From: Halocafeteria seosinensis
Taxonomy: Eukaryota; Sar; Bigyra; Bicosoecida
Assembly: GCA_001687465.1 (NCBI GenBank)
Contig: LVLI01000231.1
Coordinates: 1-64,000, forward strand
Reading direction: 5' to 3'
Length of the DNA: 64,000 nt
The notes beneath the pieces were generated by a model that was not told the origin of the DNA, searched no databases, and was given only the letters and a program-made list of their open reading frames with translations. Shown piece by piece: positions 1 through 10,238 of this stretch. A program made the translations under genes and the position numbers. Each line of letters begins with the position of its first letter. Position 1 is the first letter of the stretch.

Positions 1-1702
1 TAGAAGTAGAGGTACTGGTACCTGTAAGCGAAGGGGTTCCAGTATTGGACGTTGTAGGCGTTGACGTAGATGTAACGGATGGGGTGCTTGTCGGGGTCCC
101 TGTTACACTAGATGTTGTAGTCGGTGTGCCTGTTGATGTAGGGGTTGTAGTCTGAGTTGAGGTGGGCGTTCCGGTATTGGAGCTTGTAGATGTAGAAGAT
201 GGTGTTGATGTCGTCGTGGAGGTAGATGTGGGCGTGACAGATGGAGTAGTTGTAGACGTCGCAGTTTCAGTCACTGTTCCTGTGGGCGTACCCGTTGAGG
301 TAGGCGTGATGGTCTGCGTTAGGGATGGTGTTTCAGTATTGGAGGGGGTAACTGTGGTAGAAGCGGTTGGTGTTCCCGAAGGCGTTCGAGTGGAGGTGGC
401 TGTACTAGTCTGAGTGTAACTAGGTGTTCCTGTCCTGGATACGGTTGATGAGTGAGACGGTGTAGAAGTCCCTGTGGATGTGGAGGTCGAAGTCGAAGAT
501 GGTGTACTTGAAGACGTGCTCGTTCGACTGGGACTTTTTGTAGGGGTCCAAGTAGATGTATGCGTGTTGGTTGCGGTTGGTGTGGATGTTTTAGTGTTGG
601 TGTTTGTTGATGTGGATGTTGGGGTTGAAGACGAACTCCCTGTAGATGTCATGGTTTCAGTAGGTGTTGGCGTTGGTGTACCTGTTGATGTAGACGTAGC
701 ACTTTTTGTCGGGCTCGGTGTTTTCGTATTGGAGCCAGTAGACGTCGAAGAGGGTGTGATGGTGTTAGTGGATGTAGATGTCTGGGTAGAAGACGAAGTA
801 CTCGTGGAGGTCGCAGTTTCACTGGGTGTTCCTGTGGGTGAACCGGTTAATGTAGGCGTAGTAGTCTCAGTTGAGGAATGTGTTGCAGTGTTAGAGCTCG
901 TAGGCGTGGTAGACACAGTTGATGTTGCCGTGGGGGTATGTGTGGATGTTGAAGAGACAGTACTTGTAAAGGTTGTCGTTCCAGTCGGGGTTGTTGTGTG
1001 AGACGATGTAGAAGTTCTCGTGGAAGAAGATGATGGTGTGGAAGATGATGTGCTGGTTGGCGTGATTGTCTGAGTAGGTGTTGTCGTGGCTGTGCTCGTT
1101 TGACTTGAGGTTGGAGTTCCACTATTCGAAGATGTACTTGTGGGAGACGACGTGGAAGTCGTAGTTGGACTTGATGTTCCGGAAAATGTGCCAGTCGATG
1201 TAGAGGATCCTGTAGAAGTCGTAGAGGGTGTCGAGCTCTTTGTACGAGTGGGGCTCGGAGTCTCAGAAATCGTAGATGTGGTTGTTGGAGACCCCGTCTT
1301 GGACATTGTGCCTGTAGGAGTACTAGTAGAGGTGGAAGTCATGCTCCTCGTCGCAGTCCCTGTGCTTGATCCCGTGGTTGTTGCCGATGGCGTCCCGGAG
1401 GGGGAAGGTGTCGACGTACTGGTGGAATTCTGCGTAATTTCTGCGAGGTTCCTCGGGCCTGCTGAGTTTGCACTCAGGAGGGAACCACTTCCTTTATCTG
1501 ACGTATCCCACTCTTTTGTGCCTGTGCTACCATAGTTTGTGTCTTGCGCCTTTTCTGCCTCTGAAACTACCCGTCGATTCCTCAGCATGTATGCCTTGGA
1601 AGACCAGCTCAATAGTATTAAGATGCAAAGTGTTCCAACTGTGAGCCCTGAGACACTCTCGGCTTTCCCTCTGCCGTCCCTTAGAGTTGAACTATGCTTC
1701 AT
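1..1702 (-). CDS. Mucin-like Thr/Ser/Pro-rich membrane or secreted protein, partial (runs off left edge)
   Basis: Reading the minus strand, an ATG at 1702-1700 opens a frame with no stop down to the window edge (567 codons seen). Residues about 18-36 are hydrophobic (core TVGTLCILILLSW) and follow a short charged N-terminus, so this looks like a signal-anchor or uncleaved signal peptide. From about residue 90 onward the protein is almost only Thr, Ser, Pro and Gly in TPTST- and TGTPT-like runs, typical of heavily O-glycosylated cell-surface stalks. The repeat has a higher-order period of 552 bases (184 codons). The function is not recognised. In-frame codons continue upstream of the ATG to a TGA at 1813-1811, beyond which the same frame is open again to 2032, so the true N-terminus may lie further up. 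Valine-rich plus-strand frames here are antisense shadows. Confidence 0.7.
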   Translation of the reverse strand, partial: MKHSSTLRDGRGKAESVSGLTVGTLCILILLSWSSKAYMLRNRRVVSEAEKAQDTNYGSTGTKEWDTSDKGSGSLLSANSAGPRNLAEITQNSTSTSTPSPSGTPSATTTGSSTGTATRSMTSTSTSTPTGTMSKTGSPTTTSTISETPSPTRTKSSTPSTTSTGSSTSTGTFSGTSSPTTTSTSSPTSTSSNSGTPTSSQTSTATTTPTQTITPTSTSSSTPSSSSTRTSTSSHTTTPTGTTTFTSTVSSTSTHTPTATSTVSTTPTSSNTATHSSTETTTPTLTGSPTGTPSETATSTSTSSSTQTSTSTNTITPSSTSTGSNTKTPSPTKSATSTSTGTPTPTPTETMTSTGSSSSTPTSTSTNTNTKTSTPTATNTHTSTWTPTKSPSRTSTSSSTPSSTSTSTSTGTSTPSHSSTVSRTGTPSYTQTSTATSTRTPSGTPTASTTVTPSNTETPSLTQTITPTSTGTPTGTVTETATSTTTPSVTPTSTSTTTSTPSSTSTSSNTGTPTSTQTTTPTSTGTPTTTSSVTGTPTSTPSVTSTSTPTTSNTGTPSLTGTSTSTS

Positions 1703-1810
1703 GATGGCTCTGTTCGGAGAATTTGTAACTTGTAATATGTCTCTGAATCGCACCGTGGCGCCATGGCTCGATGTGGTGTCGGGCACGTATGTTGGCCTGT
1801 AATTTGCCAC

Positions 1811-2032
1811 TCACTCTACTATGTATCTACTGTGCGCTAGGTCTGATGTATTCAAAGGCACTTCGTTATCTATTCTAAGAAATACATTTGCTACAATTTG
1901 TTTTAACATGTCTAATATCAGTATAACAGTGGCCGTTGCCCACAAATCAAGTTGCTCAGTTTTAGTTGAAGTTTCGCCACATACAGAGAAACTGTTGCGC
2001 AGAAATGATTGTCTATAGAAAGCTTGGAACAC
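1811..2032 (-). other. Open frame with hydrophobic segment, in frame with and just upstream of the mucin-like gene
   Basis: A 73-codon minus-strand frame starts at ATG 2032 and ends at a TGA in the same frame as the Thr/Ser-rich gene. It carries a hydrophobic stretch (core TATVILILDMLKQIVANVFL). It may be a first exon of that gene: an 18-base GTGAGT...TTACAG segment spans the TGA and would keep frame, but this is far shorter than other introns in the window. It may equally be a remnant of a related gene or chance. Coding status is uncertain. Confidence 0.25.
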
Positions 2033-2533
2033 CGTGTATAGACAATGCCAAGTCCTCAGTTACTCCTAACCCCAAGAGTTGAGAAGGATGCATTAAAGAT
2101 ACTACATGCGTACTTCCAGGTAAACATCGCAGCAACACGCACATGACTTCACTGTGACACTGCGGTGCTTTGCTGTATTTTCTTTTTCTAGTCATTCATT
2201 GGTCAGCGGCTGCCTGGAATACCGCTGGTACAATCTACGGATAGTAAAGGCAGCAACCTAGATCAGTAAATCGTTCTGGGGCAGATTGCGGACAAGAAAA
2301 TGGAAAGTGTATTTTTGGTACTGGTGGCATCTTTTCTCGACTACCAAAGGAGCAACGCTACTAGCATAGAAGCCTTAGAATACTTACAGACGGACTGTGG
2401 TCACAGTGATCCCTCACGTTCTGACACATGAGACGGAGGCAATGTGCACAACGCTCGGAAGTACGGTTACTTCGCTCCCTGCATGACTCATGATGGGGTT
2501 AGCCTATTTAAGCTACCACGGTCAGGCGCGTCT

Positions 2534-2707
2534 CCCTGTTTGACACACACACATAGGTGACAGATCGCCCACCGGCCGGGGAGTCGACCGCATCCTCTTA
2601 ACGAGGAGCGGTATGCGCCCGTGTTAAGCAGCGACGGGCCCGCTGTTCCTGCAGCCTTGCTGACACGCACCGTAAGGGAACACAACACTGGTTTTGCTCA
2701 GGAGGCA
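2534..2707. repeat. Direct repeat, copy 1 (about 170 bp)
   Basis: This segment, from CCTGTTTGACACAC to GCTCAGGAGGCA, recurs at about 2867-3053 with a few substitutions and two short insertions. It includes the small inverted motif CCTCTTAACGAGG. No coding potential is shared between copies, so it looks like a dispersed or locally duplicated noncoding repeat. Identity to a known element was not recognised. Confidence 0.75.
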
Positions 2708-2866
2708 GTTTGATGCGGGGTTTGCTTCGACGTATTCCGGCCAAAACTCATCGCTTCATCACTGGCCCTCCAATAACGATGTATGAGAGCAAAAGCGTCC
2801 TTTGAAGGTTACGGCGCTGATGGATCCGAATGAAATGGAATTTTGGGCGCCGCACTCACTGCGCAC

Positions 2867-3053
2867 TGTTTAACTCACACACACACAAATGTGACAGATA
2901 GCCCACCGGCCGGGGAATTGACCGCATCCTCTTAACGAGGAGCGATATGCGCCCGTGTTAAGCAGCGACGACGGGCCCGCTGTTCCTGCGGCCTTGCTGA
3001 CATGCGCCGTGAGGGAACAGGGGAAACACAACACTGGTTTTGCTCAGGAGGCA
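2867..3053. repeat. Direct repeat, copy 2 (about 185 bp)
   Basis: Second copy of the repeat at 2534-2707, same orientation, about 335 bases downstream. Differences from copy 1 include an extra ACG in the GCAGCGACGACGGGC stretch and an extra block near GGAACAGGGGAAACAC. Both copies begin next to a short CA run and contain CCTCTTAACGAGG. Confidence 0.75.
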
Positions 3054-3815
3054 TCGGAGGAGGAGCCATGCCTGCGCCCACGATGTCAGGGGTACCGTCA
3101 AGGCTCAGTCTGGCAGGTGAAGACCCTGAGTCTCCTGAGACCCTGAGCCTGCCACAGCGACGGCGACGCCAAGACCGGTTGCAGCAGCGCAGGCAGGATT
3201 AAGTGTTGTTCCCGACGCAACAGTTGTGACCAATGCTAAGCCACCACCTGACGTGGGAGGTGGCTCCCAGGCTACTTAGTACGTGCAAGTTGCAACTGTA
3301 CCCACTTGTACTGGACAACTTGTACGACTGGCTGTATGCTCATCATTACTTGCACTTGGCATCAAAAGTCTAACCACTCCAGTCATTATATTAGTTGCTG
3401 CAACGCGAACATTGCTTCTTGGTGAATGTGTCAACTAAGTTGGCGAATTGCTCCAATCCGAATTTTCCCACCTTCCTTCTTCCACAAAAAACGCGCGCAG
3501 ATCTAAGTCGCACACCATCGCGCCCCCAACCAGTTTTCTCAGCCAAAGGAAATGATAGAGTCATGCAACGCATGATAAACTGGATATCACACCTCACAAT
3601 GTCCTTGGTCTGTTGTTATTTCATGTATGAGCAGCAGTGTTGAAGTTCGCATAAACGCCCCTCCCCACAGTCACTACCTGGTACAATCGTTGGTGTAGTC
3701 AACTACCTTCCCTATTTGCGTGGGTTGTACACTTCGCATACAGCTCTCACACAGAGCTCTCTTGTATCCTATTCTACGGGCTGTCTTCGTGGGACTGCCT
3801 CTTGTAACGACAGGG

Positions 3816-5662
3816 ATGCCTCTGTTCGACCGGCCGACTACCGGAGATCCGACGGATACCCAACGAGATAAACGAGGCTTACCAGCTTTAGTCGGCCAAC
3901 CACCTTCAGGAGAGCACGAATTGCGCGATGACAATGTCGTATCATTCGAGTTCTTACCCCTTGCCATCAAAATACTGAGAGAAGTGAAGAGCAAGTATGG
4001 ATCTCACGAAGAATTTTTAGTGCACACCTACGGACCTCCCATTTCCAAGCCAGTAAGATTCGATTTCGCAAAGATGCATTTTTTGACAAAGATCAAATAC
4101 TATTCTATGGATATCCAATACAGGAAGCTGACAAGATCCTCAGGAACTATTTGCGAGAATCAAAGATCAATGGCCAGTTGCACGTTAAATGGAATCCCCA
4201 GCTCAACGTGGCAGGAAGAGTATACGTTTCGCGTAAAGCAAGCACTCCCGAAACTCCAAAGTTCACTCTTCAGGTGTATGATCCGCATCATGCATCGTCA
4301 ACAGAGCAAATGTTAAACGATAGGCTAGGAAGCGAAGACTCCATGAATTATGCAGATACCTCAGGCTCCAGCTTTGCCCCGCTCAGAAACAGCGACTCGA
4401 GGGATTCTGGAAGTTCGAATACAGTTCTCCGTACCCATGGCATATACTGTTTTGCAGCCCATGAAATAGGAACCCATTTAGTGAGGAGTCTTAACGAAGG
4501 GTTCCAACCTTGGGCGCAGAACCGGAATAAGTTTAACTTGTGTAAATACCATAGTCGCCAAGCGATCGAGACAGAAGAAGGCCTTGCATCTTTAAATACG
4601 GCCGTTCCTGCCAGAGTAAAGTACTTGTTCTCTCCTGCTCTACTGTATTATGCTGTATGCCGGGCATCACAGCGATCTTTCGGGCAGCTAATGGATGATT
4701 TAAGTGAGTTCATGCCGAACTACGAAGCGCGCCTTAGGCTGGCAAAAAGGGTTAAGCCTAATAACAAAGTGCAGAGCAAGGGCCAGGCATACTTTGAAGG
4801 AGCTGTGAGGGTTCTTCATACAATATTCGACGATCATTTTGGCCAAAGCAACGAGTTTGTTTGTCAACATACTTGTGAAAGATGGGACCAGACGGAGAGC
4901 ATCTGGAACCTGCATATGCTTTTCGCCGGGCGTCTTTCCATAGAGGAACTGTCGTGTCGCCGAGTACAGCGCGTTGCACGGTCTGAGACGTTAGCGTTGC
5001 CCGACTTTGCTCGGAATATGCTTCAATATAGAGAGGCTCTCTTGGAGATAGGTAAAGTGAATTATATTCTATCGGATAGTGGGACGAAAGGGAGAGTTTC
5101 AACCAGTCAAGGCCCTACCCGCTCATTGAGTACTCGACTACAGAGAATGCACGGTTCGTACAGGGATGGCAAGGGAAGTACGAGACGCACAAAGGAGGCA
5201 GCTGAATCCAGAAAGCATGAACGCGAACAAACTACAGTACCGGAGGAACGTGTACCAAAATCGAGAAAATCCCAATACAGGGATATAGCCACAAGGATGG
5301 CAAACAGAACGTACACAACTCGAGTAAGCGAGCAGTCATTTGCAAGGGGTACTTTACATACGCCTAATACCATATCATTCATGGGCTTGGATAAAGGCAT
5401 GGTTCCCGCGGACAACACCGCCACTACAAACAGGGAAGCAGGACTTCCTCCCATACTCGTTGACTCGAGCAAGCGAGGATACTCCCGATCATTGCGCAAT
5501 ACAAGGAGCTTTGGCAGTGCATTTGCAAACACGGCCTTCTCAGCTGATACTGATAACTTAGACAGCATCCAGGACATCTTGATGACAACAGGGCGTAACC
5601 CCATTTACGGCTCAAGAGCTAGACAGCGCAACCTGCCTGAGCTCAGGCGCCGTGATACGTAG
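3816..5662 (+). CDS. MATCAP/KIAA0895-like (DUF1704) tubulin tyrosine carboxypeptidase
   Basis: The protein matches the family of microtubule-associated metallopeptidases that remove the C-terminal tyrosine of alpha-tubulin. The zinc motif HEIGTH is encoded at 4460-4477, followed by a conserved Asn-rich segment (RSLNEGFQPW). The family glutamate motif ETEEGLASL lies near 4569-4595, and the LLYYAV..ASQ.SF segment follows. Upstream, ILREVKSKYGSHEEFL also fits the family. That N-terminal part (3816-4080) is in a different frame from the catalytic part (about 4090-5662), so a short intron or a one-base indel near the T6 run at 4079-4084 must join them; no GT-AG choice is fully satisfying. The last roughly 190 residues are basic and low-complexity, perhaps for microtubule binding. 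The first ATG used is 3816, but an upstream exon is possible. The stop lies inside the 3' end of the convergent PITHD1 gene. Confidence 0.75.
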
Positions 5663-6383
5663 CAGTCTCTTGGAGCTCGGAACCATGCTCGTCGCCACGA
5701 GCTCGAGTGTCTTCGGCAGTAGGTCGAGATTCGTATACAGCTTCTACAATATCTCTCTTGAACTTCATGTTGGCTCCTTTGAATCCAATATAAAAGATTT
5801 TGGTTTGGTCCCCACCAATGGATTCTGGGAAAAACATCGTAATAGATTGAACACTGTAAAACTTCGAGGTCTTGAGCGCATATTCATATTCGGCATCAAT
5901 ATCTTCATTCAAATCCAACGTTTGCGTTGAAGGCAGGTCGTGAGCGTTGGAGAAGTCGATGTCGTCTCTGTTTATGAACAGTTTGACCTGTGATGGATGC
6001 TTGGCTCCTTGTTCCCCTGATATAGTGACTGATTTCAACTTCACCGCGTTGATGAACGGTACGTGAATGATGAGTTCTGGATCGGCATCCTGGGATTCAA
6101 CAAATTTTGTACGATCATGTCTTTCTTCATACGGCTTGAACACATGCTTTGCGCTCCCCTCATCTTCTTCATTTAAGGCTTTTATCTGTCGAAGAGTAGA
6201 TAAGCTTGGTTAAGTTGAACTCGAGAATCAATCCGTGCGTGCACATACCTTGTCCTTATCAATAAGTGAGTACAATGACATCCCTTCTGGATCCACATCG
6301 TCGTGCTCATGTCCGCAACCACATCCACCTCCTCCTCCAGCTCCTCCATGTCCGTGGTGATGGTGATGATGATGAGATGCCAT
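5643..6383 (-). CDS. PITHD1: PITH domain-containing protein (PITHD1-like)
   Basis: Two exons, 6383-6249 and 6185-5643, with a 63-base GTATGT...CAG intron, give about 225 residues. The start is MASH, then a His run and a Gly/Cys stretch (GGGGGCGCGHEHD), as in animal PITHD1 proteins. The PITH domain follows with family landmarks SLYSLIDKDK, HVFKPYEERHDRTKFVES, a HPSQVKLF segment and DQTKIFYIGFKG. PITH domains are linked to the proteasome and thioredoxin-like proteins. This stand-alone form has no thioredoxin part. The last 20 bases of the CDS overlap, antisense, the end of the MATCAP-like gene. The start is shared by a divergent intergenic region of about 370 bases with the coiled-coil gene to the right. 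Confidence 0.9.
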
Positions 6384-6751
6384 GGTTGATAATTCTGCGC
6401 CACTCACTGAGCTAGAAGAATCATGTATTTCCTGCTACCCACTCTGTCTGTTTCTTGCTCTTCTTGACATTACTGCATGTCATTCCATTCAATGACTCGA
6501 CTCGAGTGTGGCCTCGTTTCTGAACCTTAATGCTGTCGAACACGCTGACCTTGCTTCTTCAACACAGCAATGTTTCCTTCATGTTGAAATGGACCTGAGG
6601 ACCTCGTCCTTCGTCCGTTCCTTGTTACCATACCACAAGGGTTTTGACTGGACGCGCGTTTCATTATCCGACTCCCTCTCGCGCGTCTACGAGCGTGCTT
6701 TTCATCTGTCAGTTGGAAGCTTTATTGGAATGAAAAACGGAAGTATTATGC

Positions 6752-9019
6752 GTGCTTCCCCCACTGGACGACGTGCGCCCCCGCCGACTGCTATATGGAA
6801 CGGAAGAGACCGCGGTGAAAGATACTATGACAGAAGTTTACGAAGGCATCAACAAGAGAAAGCTGCAGAAGAAGGATCCAGGAGAGAATGTATGTGACAA
6901 ATTGTACTTCCCTTTGGAGCATGTGTTAGTATTTAAAAGGTCACAAGAAACGTGCAGATCCGCCGTCCTTGTCCGACCTAGCGAAGAACGTAGGAGGAAA
7001 CCGTGAGGTGTTTCCCAGGACGAATTCCTCCTCTCCCAACTCGGATGGTGCTTCCTATTTTCAAACGGACAACGTCGAGGTATGCATGGTACGCCTCACA
7101 GCTCTGGGCATTACTATTCTACAACTATAATCTTCCTAGAGTCGCAGACATTACATAATAGGATACGCTCTTTAGAGGACGACAATGCAAGCTTGTCATC
7201 AATGCTATCCGATATCCTTGCAATTAGGAGCTCTCCGAACTCGGACGAGCCTGGAGAAATTGATGTGGAGACTGTTCGACAGCACCTTCAGCGTCTTGCT
7301 TCCCATTACTCTCCGACAACGGAGCGGAGGCTGCAAAATACCGGTACAGATCCATCAATATCCGCTTTGTGTAACGCTGCGGACAAAATTCGTGAAAGGA
7401 TTAATGCTTCTTCCTCTTCTCATAGAGGAACTTTGGGTGGCAACAGTCCAAAGAGTAATGGGAGCTCCTATGCGGAGCGACTCGCTAAAAAGGTTGGACA
7501 GTCTCCTGCCTGGCGATCTCTGTCGACCGACCAAGAGAATGAACGAGTAAGTTCCTTTCTCAATAGTTTGAGTAACCTTGATAAGGTTTTATAGTAGGGT
7601 CTGTTTTTATCGCTCTTGCAGCTGCGGACGGAAGTTCAAAGGCTCCAAACACGGATATCCGACTTATCCATCAGTACAAAGAAGATGAAAGATATGTTTA
7701 CGTCATTAATGAGGGTTATAAAGCCAATTATTGAGGAGGGAAAAGGGAAAAAGCGCTACGAAGAAACGAGACAAGCTTTAGAAAAGGTTGAAAATGATCT
7801 TTCGGCTGCCTTGAGATCTCAGCCAGTGGACAGCCCTGTGGAAGACCAGAAGACGACGCGCCTCAAAGAAATCCTTCAGGAAGTACGAGAGCAGGCAAAT
7901 TCACTGAAAACTGAGCTAAATTTAGTTAAACATGAACGAGATAGTGAGCGACAGCAGCATGAAGAGAGCATGACAGCTCTCGAGCAAGAGAACAAGCGCC
8001 TACGAAAGGCACTTCAAATGAAGAGACGACCCGGGCAAGGTTACGTCAATCGAACAACAGAACGAGCCCTCGCTACGCCAGTGGTGCAAATGACCCTAGA
8101 TTCGGAAAACAGACAGAAGTTCTCCTCTTTACTACAAAGTGTCATTCCATTGGTTGATGAAAATGACCTCCGCATGGCCGAATCTTTGTTCGCCTCCTCC
8201 GAGAAGGGGTTGGGACATATTACCGATCTGGTGAAACGAAACGTCTCGGCTGTAGAGACATCTTCTCAAAGCTTATGCTCGAAAGCCCTGTCAAAGTGTG
8301 AGAACCTAGATCAGAGACTAGGTAGTATAGAAAACCGAGCTAAGCGGGCACTCAAACGCAACAAGGATGCTCACATGCTTAGATACCGTACTCAGTCACA
8401 TACTAGGGCTCTCCGAAACCGTGTGAGAGAGATTGTAGAAGAAATGAACGATATGAAGACTTCGCTGGATTCCTATGCTAGATCGATAGAGCATAGCATT
8501 ACCAATGTCAGAAGCATGAAACACTCCCACCACAGTAAGGAACAAGAGTCGGCTCTAGAGAAGAGGAAAGCAGAGGCAGCTAGGAAACGGAAGCAACTCG
8601 AAGAGCGCCGAAAGCAGCTTGACGCAGAAGCTGCGGAGGCCTCACAACTGCTAAAAAAGCAGTCAAAGCAGAGAAAGAAGCGCCTTTCACAAGTTTCGAA
8701 TAGAGGAAGCCAAGACTTGACCAGCGCGCACAGTAGCTCGGGATTAATCAGACAAAGGAGCATAAGCGCTGCACAAAGTCTGATCAGCGAAGGACAGGGT
8801 CTAATAAATGAAGAGGATGTCCATGTATCAAATGATACCGATTCATCAACCACTACCGACGACTCTGGCGTCCAGCATGTCGGGGCCGTTTCTTCCAGGT
8901 TACCACGACAGGAATCTTCTCCAGCCCACATTGGCGGAAATCCTCGAAGTGGTTTGCAGAGGCGTCGGACGCTATCGCAATGGCTGCTTCGCTCGAAATT
9001 GTCGGAAGAATCCACTTGA
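6752..9019 (+). CDS. Coiled-coil protein of unknown function
   Basis: Four exons can be read: about 6752-6893, 6958-7079, 7142-7546 and 7622-9019. The last three junctions keep frame (introns of 62 and 75 bases with clear GTATGC and GTAAGT donors). The first donor is uncertain: GTGACA at 6894 keeps frame, while the better-looking GTATGT at 6890 does not. The exon-1 frame has no ATG after an upstream TGA near 6731, so the true start is probably in an earlier unseen exon. The protein has a short motif LPPLDDVRPRRLLYGTEE, Ser-rich linkers, then long heptad-rich helices (about 7630-8030 and 8110-8690), and a Ser/Thr-rich tail ending at 9019. No family was recognised. Neighbouring CFAP57 and MATCAP make a centriolar or axonemal role tempting, but this is inference. 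Confidence 0.6.
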
Positions 9020-9091
9020 TACATAGTGGTGCGAAGTGCCAAAGATGAGATATAATGTTGAACAGCCTACATATCACGATTGGAATGTTTC

Positions 9092-9868
9092 CTATGTAGT
9101 TCTTCCTCTTCCTCCACTCTTCGTCTTATCTGCGTCATTCTTTTCACTCTTCATCGCCGATGAATTAGCATACCTCGCGTACTTACCCTTTGCCAATCAA
9201 GAAAAGCTTCTGGTTTTGATGCTATCCGCTCGGCGTTCGACATCTGCGACCAGGAGTGAGCTTTATCACGAAAAATCTGACAAAGATGTGAGCACTTACA
9301 TCCTCCATTTCTTCATTATGCCGCTGTTCAGCATCTAATAGTGTTTGCATGGCCTGCAGATGAGTGCGTCAAATAGACGAAGTCACTCAAGACGTACCGA
9401 TCCCCCACTTACTCGATTATACATGAAATATTTCCAAGTGTACGCAACGACGACCATCCCTAAAATAAATTTCCATGCCGAGAAGTTGTGCCTGTGCACC
9501 GAGGTCTTGGGAGCCACGCGGTAGGCCAAACCCTTTGAATCTTCCCCAGTAGTTCCCGTTTCCACATTGCTCCCTTCCCCAATCCTTTTGCCTACCCCGC
9601 TACCATCTCCTGGTGTGTTGGATGCCATAGTAGAATCCTTCTCCCGGGGCTCAACACTGTTTCCGCTGTCAGGTTCCTGCCGTGATAGCGTTGCCTTTGT
9701 CTGAAAAGATGCTCGTTGAACAGAGCCATGTTTCCACCGAGGGATGCCGGACGGCATCCTTACGCTTCTTAAGAGCACCAGAGACTCTGCATTTCTCATG
9801 TACAACATATACATAGCACATCACCACGTCAGGTTCGTTCCCTCGGAGCACTTACGTTTCGTGATCAT
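9092..9868 (-). CDS. Small single-pass membrane protein, probably mitochondrial, unknown function
   Basis: Five exons keep frame exactly: 9868-9856, 9786-9413, 9353-9300, 9243-9187 and 9139-9092, giving 181 residues. All introns are GT-AG and 46-69 bases long. The N-terminus (MITKQSLVLLRSVRMPSG, then basic and Ser-rich) looks like a mitochondrial presequence. A membrane segment (core FILGMVVVAYTWKYFMY) sits near residues 110-128, followed by a charged tail rich in Glu, Asp and Arg. The layout resembles small inner-membrane assembly or complex-associated proteins, but no family was recognised. It is convergent with the coiled-coil gene on its left (72 bases apart) and divergent from CFAP57. 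Confidence 0.7.
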
Positions 9869-10238
9869 TCTGGTCGTCTGCCCTTCCACGGTTGATGGAA
9901 GCTGAAGGCAACTCGCTATGTGGACGCCGTGACCGGCATACCATCAGCTGACGCACGCACTACTCAGCGTCTTTTTTTCATTTCGTCTTTGAAGTTCGGC
10001 TTGAAACGGTAGCTTCACAAACAGTGTTGTGTTGCGACCGATAGCCGTTTACGTGCATAATTGCCTCCAACACGCTCATTCCCTACGAACTTCTTGCAGT
10101 ATTGGCATCATTTGTGCCTGGAGTACACTGCCGAGGAAAGAGCCTGGCCGTGAAGCAACAGGGGAACGAGTATGGAGCTTGAACTGCGATTGCTTGCGAC
10201 CAACATATACGTACAACGACGACAACACGGGTGAAGCG

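Larger units (their letters stand above)
2033..3815. other. Gene-poor interval between the mucin-like gene and the MATCAP-like gene
   Basis: No convincing exon was found. The interval holds the two copies of the direct repeat and, at 3239-3265, a stem-loop (AGCCACCACC pairing with GGGAGGTGGCT, one mismatch, loop TGACGT). Short open frames here look like chance. A 5' exon or untranslated region of the plus-strand MATCAP-like gene may lie in 3640-3815, because the sequence just before 3815 ends in CAG like an intron acceptor. Confidence 0.5.

Noticed and set aside
162-1535. Long valine/glycine/aspartate-rich plus-strand open frames
   Set aside because: They are antisense to the Thr/Ser/Pro-rich minus-strand frame; codons for Thr and Ser read backwards give Val, Gly and Asp. 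Composition is not protein-like.
2570-2620. Possible rRNA fragment (TTAACGAGG resembles part of 18S rRNA)
   Set aside because: Only about nine bases agree; flanking sequence does not continue as rRNA and the segment occurs in a local repeat.
8473-9042. 189-codon minus-strand frame, Ser/Cys/Phe-rich
   Set aside because: It lies antisense to the coiled-coil exon whose Glu/Lys-rich codons produce Ser/Phe/Leu in reverse.
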